Assembly: GCF_900115345.1 (NCBI RefSeq)
Contig: NZ_FOWC01000003.1
Coordinates: 124,001-188,000 of the forward strand
Source: Amycolatopsis rubida
GTDB lineage: Bacteria; Actinomycetota; Actinomycetes; Mycobacteriales; Pseudonocardiaceae
DNA length: 64,000 nucleotides
Direction: 5' to 3'
Position numbers and translations under genes: made by a program. Of the stretch, positions 17,783 through 25,831 are shown one piece after another. Numbering within the stretch: the first letter of the stretch is position 1; every line of letters starts with the position of its first letter. The notes beneath the pieces are model-generated. The model was not told where the DNA came from, ran no database searches, and worked only from the letters and a program-made list of their open reading frames with translations.

Positions 17783-17814
17783 GACCTTCGCACGGCATCG
17801 ATGCGGTGCCGGTT

Positions 17815-19227
17815 TCAGAAGACGGGCCGCCGGTTTCCGTGCCCGGTCGCCTGCTCGAAAGCGTGCGCGGCCCGCAACAGCCTTAACTCGCCCCGCAACG
17901 GCGCGATGATCTGCAGCCCCACCGGACGTCCGTCGCCGGTGAACCCCGCGGGCACCGACAGCGCCGGGCACCCGGTCGCGGAGATCGAGTACGCCGAGCG
18001 CATCCACTCCAGGTAGTCGTGCATCGGTTGCCCGGCAACGGTTTCCGGGTACTCCCACTCCACCGGGAACGGCGGCACCTGGCTCACCGGCGCGAGCAGC
18101 AGATCGTATTCCGTGAAGAACTCGCGCATTCCGGTGATGAGCTGCAGCTGCCGCGTCTGCGCGCGTGCGATGTCGGCGCCGGAAAGCGTCGCGCCGAAAG
18201 CGATGTTGCCGGCGAGCGTCTGCTTCATCTTGTCCGGATGTTCTTCGAGCAGACCGCTGAACCCGGTGTGGAAAAGCCATCCGCGCAGGGTGCGGAACAC
18301 CTCGTCGGCCGCGGCGAGGTCCGGGCAGGCCGGGTCGACGCGGCAGCCGAGTTCGGCGAACACCCGCACCGCCGGTTCCAGCACGGCGGTGACCGCCGGG
18401 TCGACCGGCAGCCCGCCCAGATCCGGCGACCACGCCACGCGCAGCCCGGCGAGGTCGGCGTCGAGCGATCCGGCGAACGGCGCGGCGGGCTGGTCGAGCG
18501 CGATCGGGTTGCGCTCGTCGTGCCCGGCGATCACCGAGAGGAGCAGCGCGACGTCGGCGACCGTCCGGCCCATCGGCCCCTGCACGCCCAGCGCCTCCCA
18601 AGGCAGCGCCGCGGGCCAGGTCGGCACGCGGCCGGGTGACGGACGCAGGCCGACGACGTTGCAGAACGACGCCGGATTGCGCAGCGAACCGCCCATATCG
18701 CTGCCCTCGGCGAGCGGTTGCAGGCCTGCGGCCAGCGCTGCCGCCGCGCCGCCGCTGCTGCCGCCCGCGGACAGCTCGCGCCGGTACGGGTTGCGCGTGG
18801 CCCCGAAAACCGAGTTCATCGTGTGCGAACCGGCCCCGAACTCCGGCGTGTTCGTCTTGCCGAGCGTGATCGCGCCCGCGTTCCGGATCCGCTCGACGAC
18901 GAGGGTGTCGCTGTCGGGAACGTGGTCGGCGAAAATGGGGGAGCCGTAGGTGGTGCGGACCCCGGCGACGTCGTGCGTGTCCTTGTGCGCCACCGGAATC
19001 CCGTGCAGCGGACCGACCTCCTCGCCGTGCGCGAGACGTTCGTCGGCGGCCGCGGCCTCGCTCAGCGCGCGCTCGGCGGTGAGCGTGACGATCGCGTTGA
19101 TCTGGGGGTTGACCTGCTCGATCCGGTCGAGGTGCGCCTGCAGCACCTCGCGGGCGGACAGTTCGCGGATACGCAGCCGCCGGGCCAGTTCGCGGGCGGG
19201 CAAGTAGCAGATCTCCTCGGCGCTCAC
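17815..19227 (-). CDS. Amidase-signature family hydrolase
   Basis: A 470-residue enzyme of the amidase-signature fold with a Ser-cisSer-Lys triad: Lys in GIPVAHKDTHDVAGV (near 80), the Gly/Ser loop SAGGSSGGAAAALAAGL, and the nucleophile region EGSDMGGSLRNPASF, where GTDxxGS is usual. The family hydrolyses C-N bonds of carboxamides; the substrate is not predictable. GTG 19227 follows AGGAAGG at good spacing. It is divergent from an Lrp/AsnC regulator 110 bp away, which probably controls it. Confidence 0.9.
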   Translation of the reverse strand: MSAEEICYLPARELARRLRIRELSAREVLQAHLDRIEQVNPQINAIVTLTAERALSEAAAADERLAHGEEVGPLHGIPVAHKDTHDVAGVRTTYGSPIFADHVPDSDTLVVERIRNAGAITLGKTNTPEFGAGSHTMNSVFGATRNPYRRELSAGGSSGGAAAALAAGLQPLAEGSDMGGSLRNPASFCNVVGLRPSPGRVPTWPAALPWEALGVQGPMGRTVADVALLLSVIAGHDERNPIALDQPAAPFAGSLDADLAGLRVAWSPDLGGLPVDPAVTAVLEPAVRVFAELGCRVDPACPDLAAADEVFRTLRGWLFHTGFSGLLEEHPDKMKQTLAGNIAFGATLSGADIARAQTRQLQLITGMREFFTEYDLLLAPVSQVPPFPVEWEYPETVAGQPMHDYLEWMRSAYSISATGCPALSVPAGFTGDGRPVGLQIIAPLRGELRLLRAAHAFEQATGHGNRRPVF

Positions 19228-19337
19228 TGGCTTCCTTCCTGACCCCGATGTCCGTTCGCGACCTCAGCCTCGCGCGTGGTGCCGGGGCCGGACAAGTCTT
19301 GCTCGACAAATGACGGAATCAGCCACAGTATTGGCTG

Positions 19338-20303
19338 ATGACCGCACGGTTGGACCCGCTCGACCGCCGGATCGCCGGCGCGCTGCAAGTCGACGGCCGC
19401 GCGTCCTGGCGGCGGATCGCCGGGGTGCTGGACGCGCCGGAGCGCACGGTGGCCCGTCGCGGGACCCACCTGCTGCGCACCGGCGTCGTGACGGTTGTCG
19501 CCGTTTCGCCGCACGGCGTGCCGCTGCTGGTGCGCGGTCGCTGCCGGGCCGGGCTCGGCCGTCCCGCGGGCACCGCGCTCGCGGGACGGCCGGAGACGAG
19601 CTTCTGCTACCTGATCACCGGACCGGGCGAACTGGTCGCCGAGGTCTTCTGCGACCGCGACCGGCTGCCGACCTTCATGTTCGACGAAATGGCGGCAATC
19701 CCCGGCTTGCACGATCTGACGGCCGATACCGTCACCCGCTACTACCGCACCATCCACGAATGGCAGCCCGGCCTGCTGAGCCCGGCCGAGACGGAGGCGA
19801 TCTCGTCGCTGCCGCAGCCGACTCCGCAGCCCCGGCAGCCCGACGGTGTCGCCTTCAGCAGCGACGAACGCGCGATCGTGCGCGCGTTGCGAGAGGACGG
19901 CCGGCGGACCCACGAGGAACTTGCCCGCGCCGCCGGGATCTCGGAATCGACCGTCCGCCGCCGGCTGGAAGCGTTGCGGCAGGAGGAAAAGGTGTTCATC
20001 CGAGCGGTGGTGGAGCCGGCTGTGCTCGGCCTGCCGGTCGAAGCGCTGCTGTGGATCCGCTGCCGCCCGCACGACGTCGACGGCATCGGACGCGCCCTGC
20101 TGGGCTCGCCGTACGTGCGCTACGCGGCGGCGATGACGGGCGAGTATCAGCTGCTCGCTGACGTGACCTTGCCCGACATTGCCGCGTTGCACGAGTTCGT
20201 CGGCAGCTCCGGCTGGTCCCGGCAGGCGGATTCGGTGCATACCGGGGTGGTGCTGAAGGCGTTGAAGCGCAGCAGCGTCCTCGCGCCCGAGCTGCGCTCC
20301 TGA
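19338..20303 (+). CDS. Lrp/AsnC-family regulator with two HTH-RAM halves
   Basis: A 321-residue protein with a duplicated AsnC layout. The first HTH is at residues 1-45 (LDPLDRRIAGALQVDGRASW). The second is near 180-225 (FSSDERAIVRALREDGRRTH, then LARAAGISESTVRRRLEALR). Each is followed by a beta-alpha RAM-type region; YVRYAAAMTGEYQLLADV is the clearest. Tandem AsnC proteins are common in actinomycetes and often sense small metabolites. It is divergent from the amidase gene, whose product or substrate may be its ligand (inference). Confidence 0.88.
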   Translation: MTARLDPLDRRIAGALQVDGRASWRRIAGVLDAPERTVARRGTHLLRTGVVTVVAVSPHGVPLLVRGRCRAGLGRPAGTALAGRPETSFCYLITGPGELVAEVFCDRDRLPTFMFDEMAAIPGLHDLTADTVTRYYRTIHEWQPGLLSPAETEAISSLPQPTPQPRQPDGVAFSSDERAIVRALREDGRRTHEELARAAGISESTVRRRLEALRQEEKVFIRAVVEPAVLGLPVEALLWIRCRPHDVDGIGRALLGSPYVRYAAAMTGEYQLLADVTLPDIAALHEFVGSSGWSRQADSVHTGVVLKALKRSSVLAPELRS

Positions 20304-20307
20304 CCGG

Positions 20308-22479
20308 TCAGCCTCGTTCCTCCAGCCCGTTCAGCACCGGCGGCAACGCGCCTCGGTGCAGCACGCCGAGTCGTTGGGTCGCCCGGGTCAACGCGACATA
20401 CAGCTCAGCCGCGCCGCGTGGTCCGTCCTCGAGAATCCGGTCCGGGTCCACGAGAAGCACGGCGTCGTACTCCAGCCCCTTCGTCTCCGACGCCGCCACC
20501 GCGCCCGGCACGTCCGGCGGCCCGATCACGACGCTCGTTCCTTCCCGGCCCGCCTCGTCGCGGACGAATTCCTCGACCGCGGCGGGCAATTCGTCGTCAG
20601 CGACCTTCCTCGACCACGGCCGGACCCCGCACGCGCGCACCGATTCCGGCGGTTCGGCCCCCGGCGCGAACTCGGCCAGCACCGCCGCCGCGACGGCCAT
20701 GATTTCCGCTGGGGTGCGGTAGTTGACGGTGAGCGAACGGTAGACCCAGCGGCCCGGGACGTACGGATCCAGCATCGTGCCCCAGTCGAGCGCACCCGCC
20801 GCCGACCGCCGCTGCGCCAGGTCGCCGACCACCGTGAACGACCGGCTCGGGCACCGTCGCATCAGCGCCCGCCAGTCCATTTCGGACAGCTCCTGCGCCT
20901 CGTCGACCACGACGTGCCGGTAGGTCCAGTCCCGGTCCGCCGCGGCGCGTTCGGCGAGGTCGCGGGTGTCGTGCTCGACGAACCGCGCGGCCAGATCGGT
21001 GTCGTGGAGCAGGTGCTCCGCGGACAGGCCGATGTCCTCGTCCATCTCCTCGCGGTCGAGCCGCATGATGTCCAGCACGCCGGCCGCGTACTCGGCCTCC
21101 GCCTCGCGTTCGGCCGCGTCCTCCTTCCGTTTCGCCCGGTCCGGAGCCTTGCCGAGGAGGTCGATCAGCTCGTCCAGGAGCGGGACGTCCGACACCGTCC
21201 ATGGCTCGCCCGGCTCGCGCAGCAGCGCCCGGCCGGCCCCGGCCGCGGTGAGCCGAGCGGGGGAGGAGTACAGCGTGGTCAGCACGCTTTCCGGAGTCAG
21301 GATCGGCCAGAGGCGGTCGATCGCCTTGCCGAACGCCGGGGCGGCGAGGAGTTCTTCGCCGAGCGTGGAACGGAGATCCTCCCATTCCTCCTTGTCCTCG
21401 CGAGTGAGCCAACCGTGCCCGATGCGGGTCATGGCGCGTTCGGTGAGCACGTACGTGACGATCTCGACGAACACCGCCCGCGCCTCGTTGTGCGGCCGCC
21501 CGCTCTGCCGCGCCTCGTCGCGGGCCCACTCGGCGGTCGCCGCGTCGATCCGGACGGTGGTGTCGCGGAGTTCGATCAGGATGGGTTCGGCGGGCAGCTC
21601 CTGCCGGTCCGCGACCGCCGCGCCGAGTACGTCGAGCATCCGCAGAGACCCCTTGAACCGCGCGGTTTCCGGCTCGTCCTCGGCGTGCGCGCGCAGCCCC
21701 GGAAGCAGCCCGCCCGGGGTGGTGAACACCACGTCGGACTCGCCGAGCGACGGCAGCACGCGCCCGATGTGGTTCAGGAACGACGGATTGGGCCCGAGGA
21801 CGAGGACGCCGTGGCGCTCCATCCGCTCGCGCCGCGTGTACAGCAGATACGCGACGCGGTGGAGCGCCACGACGGTTTTCCCGGTTCCCGGCCCTCCCTC
21901 GATGACCAGGACGCCGGGATGGTCGAGCCGGATGATGCGGTCCTGCTCGGCCTGGATGGTCGCGACGATGTCCCGCATCCCCTCGCCGCGGGGCGCGTTG
22001 ACCGCGGCGAGCAGGGCGTCGTTCTCCTCCCCGCTGCCCGGCTGGCCGAAAACCTCGTCGGCGAACGAGGTGATCTGCCGCCCGCGCGTGTGGAATTGCC
22101 GCCGTCGCCGCATGTCCTCGGGCGTGGCCGCGGTAGCGGTGTAAAATGCGCTCGACGCCGGCGCGCGCCAGTCGAGAAGAACGGGTTTGTACTCGTCGTC
22201 CTCGTCGAAAAGCCCGATCCGGCCGATGTAGGAATGGTCGCCTTCGACCGTGTCGAGCCGCCCGAAACACAACCCGGAGTCGGCGACCGAAAGCCGCCGC
22301 GTTTCGCGAGCGAGCGCACGCACCTCGACGTCGCGCTCGCCCGGAGCCTCGTCGTTTCGTTTGAGGGCAGCGGTGTAGCGCTCCTTGGCCCGCCTGCGCT
22401 CGCCGTCGAGCCGCCGGTACAGCCCGGCGACGTAGTCCTGTTCGGACCGCAGTTCTTCTTGGTACCCCTGAGTTGACAC
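20308..22479 (-). CDS. helR: HelR-type RNA polymerase recycling ATPase
   Basis: A 723-residue UvrD-like superfamily-1 ATPase of the HelD/HelR class. The N-terminal coiled-coil arm (EELRSEQDYVAGLYRRLDGE) would enter RNA polymerase. Then come GRIGLFDEDDEYKPVLLDWR, Walker A VIEGGPGTGKTVVALHR near 200, Walker B HVVVDEAQELSEMDW, VVGDLAQRRSAAG, SLTVNYRTPAEIM and ETKGLEYDAVLLVDP. HelR displaces rifamycins from RNA polymerase and rescues it. Assignment to HelR rather than HelD is from overall form. GTG 22479 is chosen (GAGGGG upstream); a longer start at 22566 has no better site. It is convergent with the Lrp gene, 4 bp apart. Confidence 0.82.
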   Translation of the reverse strand: MSTQGYQEELRSEQDYVAGLYRRLDGERRRAKERYTAALKRNDEAPGERDVEVRALARETRRLSVADSGLCFGRLDTVEGDHSYIGRIGLFDEDDEYKPVLLDWRAPASSAFYTATAATPEDMRRRRQFHTRGRQITSFADEVFGQPGSGEENDALLAAVNAPRGEGMRDIVATIQAEQDRIIRLDHPGVLVIEGGPGTGKTVVALHRVAYLLYTRRERMERHGVLVLGPNPSFLNHIGRVLPSLGESDVVFTTPGGLLPGLRAHAEDEPETARFKGSLRMLDVLGAAVADRQELPAEPILIELRDTTVRIDAATAEWARDEARQSGRPHNEARAVFVEIVTYVLTERAMTRIGHGWLTREDKEEWEDLRSTLGEELLAAPAFGKAIDRLWPILTPESVLTTLYSSPARLTAAGAGRALLREPGEPWTVSDVPLLDELIDLLGKAPDRAKRKEDAAEREAEAEYAAGVLDIMRLDREEMDEDIGLSAEHLLHDTDLAARFVEHDTRDLAERAAADRDWTYRHVVVDEAQELSEMDWRALMRRCPSRSFTVVGDLAQRRSAAGALDWGTMLDPYVPGRWVYRSLTVNYRTPAEIMAVAAAVLAEFAPGAEPPESVRACGVRPWSRKVADDELPAAVEEFVRDEAGREGTSVVIGPPDVPGAVAASETKGLEYDAVLLVDPDRILEDGPRGAAELYVALTRATQRLGVLHRGALPPVLNGLEERG

Positions 22480-23008
22480 GTGCCCCTCGCTGCTGTTAAT
22501 CTGAAACCAGATTCGGCGCGAACTTCTGATTGCTTGGTGAAGACGCGTCGATTTTTTATTGTCCACCTTCTGTCAAGTGGTCCGGTGGAGTGGTGTTTTC
22601 TCGCGGTTTTCTCGCGTGGTGAGCTGAGCGGTCCGGTTTGGCTGGAGCGGGTCGGATGGGCGGGTCTGGCCCGGTTTGGCGGGTGAGCGGACCTGTGCTG
22701 GCTGACCTGTGCTGACGGGCGCGGGTTGACGGGCTTGTGCTGGCGGACCAGCGCGGCCCGATCCGAGTTCGGCGGCCGGGTTTGCCAGACGGCCAGCCTC
22801 AGGACGCCAGACGGCCAGACGGTGCCAGTCAGAGCTGCGCCGCGGTCCGCAGGCCAGCGGGAGACCCGGCTCCAGGCCCGATCAGCGCGAACGACGTGGC
22901 GGCCTCGCCCGAGCTGACGATCCCCCCAGCGTGGCGACCTCGCCTGCCGTGGCGATCCAGCCCGCGGCGGCGATCCCGCCCCAGGTGAAGATTCCACTCG
23001 GCGCGAGG

Positions 23009-23224
23009 CCTTGCCAGGGTTGGCGATTGCGTTCGGCGTGGCGGCCTTGCCAGGGTTGGCGATTGCGTTCGGCGTGGCGGCCTTGCCAGGGTTGGCGATT
23101 GCGTTCGGCGTGGTGACCTTGCCAGGGTTGGCGATTGCGTTCGGCGTGGCGGCCTTGCGTGCGGTGGCGATCCCGCTCGGCGTGGTGACCTTGCCAGGGT
23201 TGGCGATCCCGCCCGCGGTGACGG
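23009..23224. repeat. 36-bp tandem repeat array, six units
   Basis: Units begin at 23009, 23045, 23081, 23117, 23153 and 23189, each starting CCTTGC and containing GTTGGCGATTGCGTTCGGCG in the best copies. Units 5 and 6 diverge (GCGGTGGCGATCCCGCTCGG). Length is a multiple of three, so frames stay open (minus-strand motif ANPGKAATPN), but protein coding is not supported. Confidence 0.9.
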
Positions 23225-23709
23225 CCTCGTCTGAGGCGACGACCTCGCACGGCGCGGCGACCTGCCCGAGGCGATGCACTCCAGCCGCGAGTGTGGCCAG
23301 CCGACACCCCTGAGCGCTCTCGCACGCGGAGAGTGTGCGGAGGTCGCGGGGCGGCAGGTCGAGCGTCGGAGGCTGAGCCGAATCCCCAGGCGCCCCCGCG
23401 CTATGCGGTGGCGGGCGAGCCAGGTGCGGGCGCGCATCCAGTTCCGCGAGCCTTCGTCCCGCGTTCCTGGAGACGGGCCGATTCGGCGACGGCGAACGGT
23501 TCGGCCGAGCACAATCGGCCAGCCGAAACGGACCGGACAGTGGCGGCCGTGCCGAGCCGCGCGAATGCGTTCTCGGCTGCCGCTCCGGGTGGATCCGCCG
23601 CGGCAGGACATTCCCGCGCACACCCGGGCCTGATCGTGCCCGCACCAATCCCACACTCGCTCCCGACAGCCGGACTTCGTGGTCGAGCAGTGATTCTGCG
23701 GCATCCCCC

Positions 23710-23728
23710 GTGGCTTGCGGCAAGCCCC
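23710..23728 (-). promoter_or_regulatory. Rifamycin-associated-element-like palindrome
   Basis: Minus strand reads GGGGCTTGCCGCAAGCCAC, with perfect 7-bp arms GGCTTGC/GCAAGCC around one base. From memory, the 19-bp rifamycin-associated element found before rifamycin-resistance genes including helR is GGGGCTTGCGGCAAGGCCC; this site matches at 16-17 of 19 positions depending on strand. It points toward helR, but 1.23 kb upstream of it. Confidence 0.5.
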
Positions 23729-23795
23729 GGGGTGCGCTATATCTTGAAAAGGGCGGAGGGAATCGTTTCTTGCGGCGCGCGGAATCCCGCGCGGT

Positions 23796-24908
23796 TCACG
23801 GCTGCTTCGCCGGCACCCAGTTCCGCAGCACCGGCTGATACCCCTCCGGCTTGTCGCCCACCTTCGTGCCGGGGTTGATCAGCCATGACTGGTAGTCCGG
23901 CGTGAACATCCGGTACGGCCCGGCAGGCGGCACCTCGCTCGCGCGGTCCAGGGCGCGGCGCAGGTCGGCGGACAGGGTGAAGTCGAGCGCGTGCATCGTC
24001 GTGTCCAGTTGCTCCGCGCCGCTCGCCCCGACGATCGCCGACGCGATGCCGGGCCGCGTCGCCACCCAGTTGATCGCGACCTGCGCCATCGTCACGTTCA
24101 GCTCGTCCGCGACCGTTTCGAGCGTCTTCAGCAGCTCCCACTGCCGCGCGGTCCAGTTCCCGGCCGCGGTTGCGCCCTCGCCGGTCAAGCGGCCCTCGCC
24201 GCTCAGGCCGTTCGGCGAGCTGCGGTATTTGCCGCTCAGGAAGCCGCTGCCGAGCGGGCTCCACGCGGTGATTCCCAGGCCCAGCTCCAGACCCGCCGGG
24301 ACGTGCTCGGTTTCGATCGTCCGCTCGATCAGCGAATACGGCAGCTGCAAGTTGATCATCGGCGGCAGCGAATGCGCGTCGGCGAGGGTCTGCGCGCGGC
24401 TCGCGTACCAAGCCGGGACGTCCGACAACCCGGCGTACCGGATCTTCCCCGCCCGCACCAGATCGTCGAACGTGCGCAGCACCTCCTCGACCGGCGTGAT
24501 CCGATCCCACGTGTGCAGCAGGAACAGGTCGAGATAGTCGGTGCCCAGCCGGCGCAGCGACGCCTCCGCCGACCGGATCATGTGCTTGCGCCCGTTGCCG
24601 CCCGCGTTCGGATCGCCCGGGTCGACGCTGTTGGTGAACTTCGACGTCAGCACGAGCCGGTCCCGCCCGCCCGTCTCGGCGATGAACTTGCCGAGCAGCC
24701 GCTCGCTCTCGCCCGCGGTGTAGAAGTCGGCGGTGTCGATGAAGTTGCCGCCTTCCTCGACGTACTTGCGGAAGATCGGCCGCGCCTCCTCTTCGGGCTT
24801 CCCGTAAGCGGCGTGAAACCCGTCGACGCCGAAGTTCATCGTGCCGAGCGCGAGCCTGCTGACCCGCAATCCGGACCGGCCGAGCAAGTAGTACTGGTCA
24901 AGAGACAT
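23796..24908 (-). CDS. Aldo/keto reductase
   Basis: A 370-residue NADPH-dependent oxidoreductase with a TIM-barrel fold. It shows YYLLGRSGLRVSRLALGTMNFG at the N-terminus, the catalytic Asp/Tyr region FIDTADFYTAGESERLLGKF, Lys in VLTSKFTNS, and His in DYLDLFLLHTWD. Also visible are GLSDVPAW, ITAWSPLGSGFLSGKY, and the cofactor-binding IVGASGAEQLDTTMHAL. Typical members reduce aldehydes or ketones. ATG 24908 gives the family start; the frame stays open upstream through the 45-bp repeat array, which is rejected as coding. It stands alone between two repeat-rich intergenic regions. Confidence 0.9.
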   Translation of the reverse strand: MSLDQYYLLGRSGLRVSRLALGTMNFGVDGFHAAYGKPEEEARPIFRKYVEEGGNFIDTADFYTAGESERLLGKFIAETGGRDRLVLTSKFTNSVDPGDPNAGGNGRKHMIRSAEASLRRLGTDYLDLFLLHTWDRITPVEEVLRTFDDLVRAGKIRYAGLSDVPAWYASRAQTLADAHSLPPMINLQLPYSLIERTIETEHVPAGLELGLGITAWSPLGSGFLSGKYRSSPNGLSGEGRLTGEGATAAGNWTARQWELLKTLETVADELNVTMAQVAINWVATRPGIASAIVGASGAEQLDTTMHALDFTLSADLRRALDRASEVPPAGPYRMFTPDYQSWLINPGTKVGDKPEGYQPVLRNWVPAKQP

Positions 24909-25831
24909 CGGGGTCCTCGCTCCGTTCCCGAAAACACGCGCGGGCCGTGCCCGCCTGGCTCGGCCAGGGTGCCTTCGGAAAAATGGACTAGCAAGTCCAA
25001 AGTTCAGGGCCAGCGCGGCCGGATGCGTTCGGTGCCGAGTGGAGCACGATGCGAGCCAGGCTGGAACAAGCCGGTGCCGGCCGAGGGAGTGCTCACGGTC
25101 GAAGAGCCACGCGAGCACCTCGGCCTGGAGTGCGCGGAGACTGGCGAGGGTGCGCTGTTCCGTCTTGACCCGATCGCAAAGCAAAGCCCCTGCACCGCGG
25201 CGAAGAACCACCGGCGGCCCCAAACCGAATGTTCCGTACCGAATAATCCAGCACCGAAACTTGCCTTCTCTTGCCCGCCAGGTACTTCCACGAACGAGCA
25301 CCGCTCGCCTCGCCGAGCGGGCATGTGCCTGGCGTCTGCCCGGCTTGCCCCGGCTTGCCGAGCGGGCATGTGCCTGGCGTCTGCCCGGCTTGCCCCGGCT
25401 TGCCGAGCGGGCATGTGCCTGGCGTCTGCCCGGCTTGCCCCGGCTCGCCGAGCGGGCATGTGCCTGGCGTCTGCCCGGCTTGCCCCGGCTCGCCGAGCGG
25501 GCATGTGCCTGGCGTCTGCCCGGCTTGCCCCGGCTCGCCAAGCGGGCATGTGCCCGGCGTCTGCCCGGCTCACCCCGCCAAGCGCTTCCCCGGGCGGGCA
25601 TCGCCCGCCCTCGCCCACGGAAACGTGTCCGGCGATGGCCCGGTTCGCTTCTTCGAGCGAGCACGCCCATCCCGTCTTGCGGGAGCCTGTTTGGCGACGG
25701 CTGGTTGCCTTCGCACGGCCGAGCGCTTCCCCGAACCAGCACCGTCGACCCCGCCCCGACGGAAATCGTCCGGCGAAGGCCCGGCTCAACCCATCCCTCC
25801 TCAACCCGCGCCGGGACGTAGGCTGCAAGGC
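24909..25831. other. 0.9-kb non-coding stretch with tandem repeats
   Basis: The stretch separates the divergent aldo/keto reductase and UvrA-like genes. It contains a 45-bp repeat array (25312-25580) and degenerate related sequence to about 25780. Long open frames here are repeat-driven. Confidence 0.55.
25312..25580. repeat. 45-bp tandem repeat array, six units
   Basis: Units start at 25312, 25357, 25402, 25447, 25492 and 25537. Each contains GAGCGGGCATGTGCCTGGCG followed by TCTGCCCGGCTTGCCCC. The first five are nearly identical; the sixth decays. A weaker pattern with related words (CGGGCATCG, GAGCGAGCACG) continues downstream. Confidence 0.9.

Larger units (their letters stand above)
22480..23795. 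other. 1.3-kb non-coding stretch upstream of helR
   Basis: Both strands are open in several frames, but the translations are Arg/Ser/Pro-biased or simple repeats, and none looks like a protein. It contains a tandem array (23009-23224), degenerate relatives of the unit on both flanks, and a palindrome like the rifamycin-associated element (23710-23728). It may be a long helR leader or an expanded promoter region. Confidence 0.55.

Noticed and set aside
15313-17793. 826-codon minus-strand open frame
   Set aside because: It lies wholly over the AfsR-type regulator, which has clear domains; the minus frame is Arg/Gln/Gly-biased without motifs.
23009-23224. CRISPR array
   Set aside because: Units are contiguous with no variable spacers, so this is a plain tandem repeat.
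22829-23704. 291-codon minus-strand frame starting right after the RAE-like palindrome
   Set aside because: It has a plausible start (ATG after GGGGG), but the translation is Arg/Ser/Pro-rich and repeat-driven, not protein-like.
25312-25580. CRISPR array
   Set aside because: Contiguous identical 45-bp units, no spacers and no cas genes.
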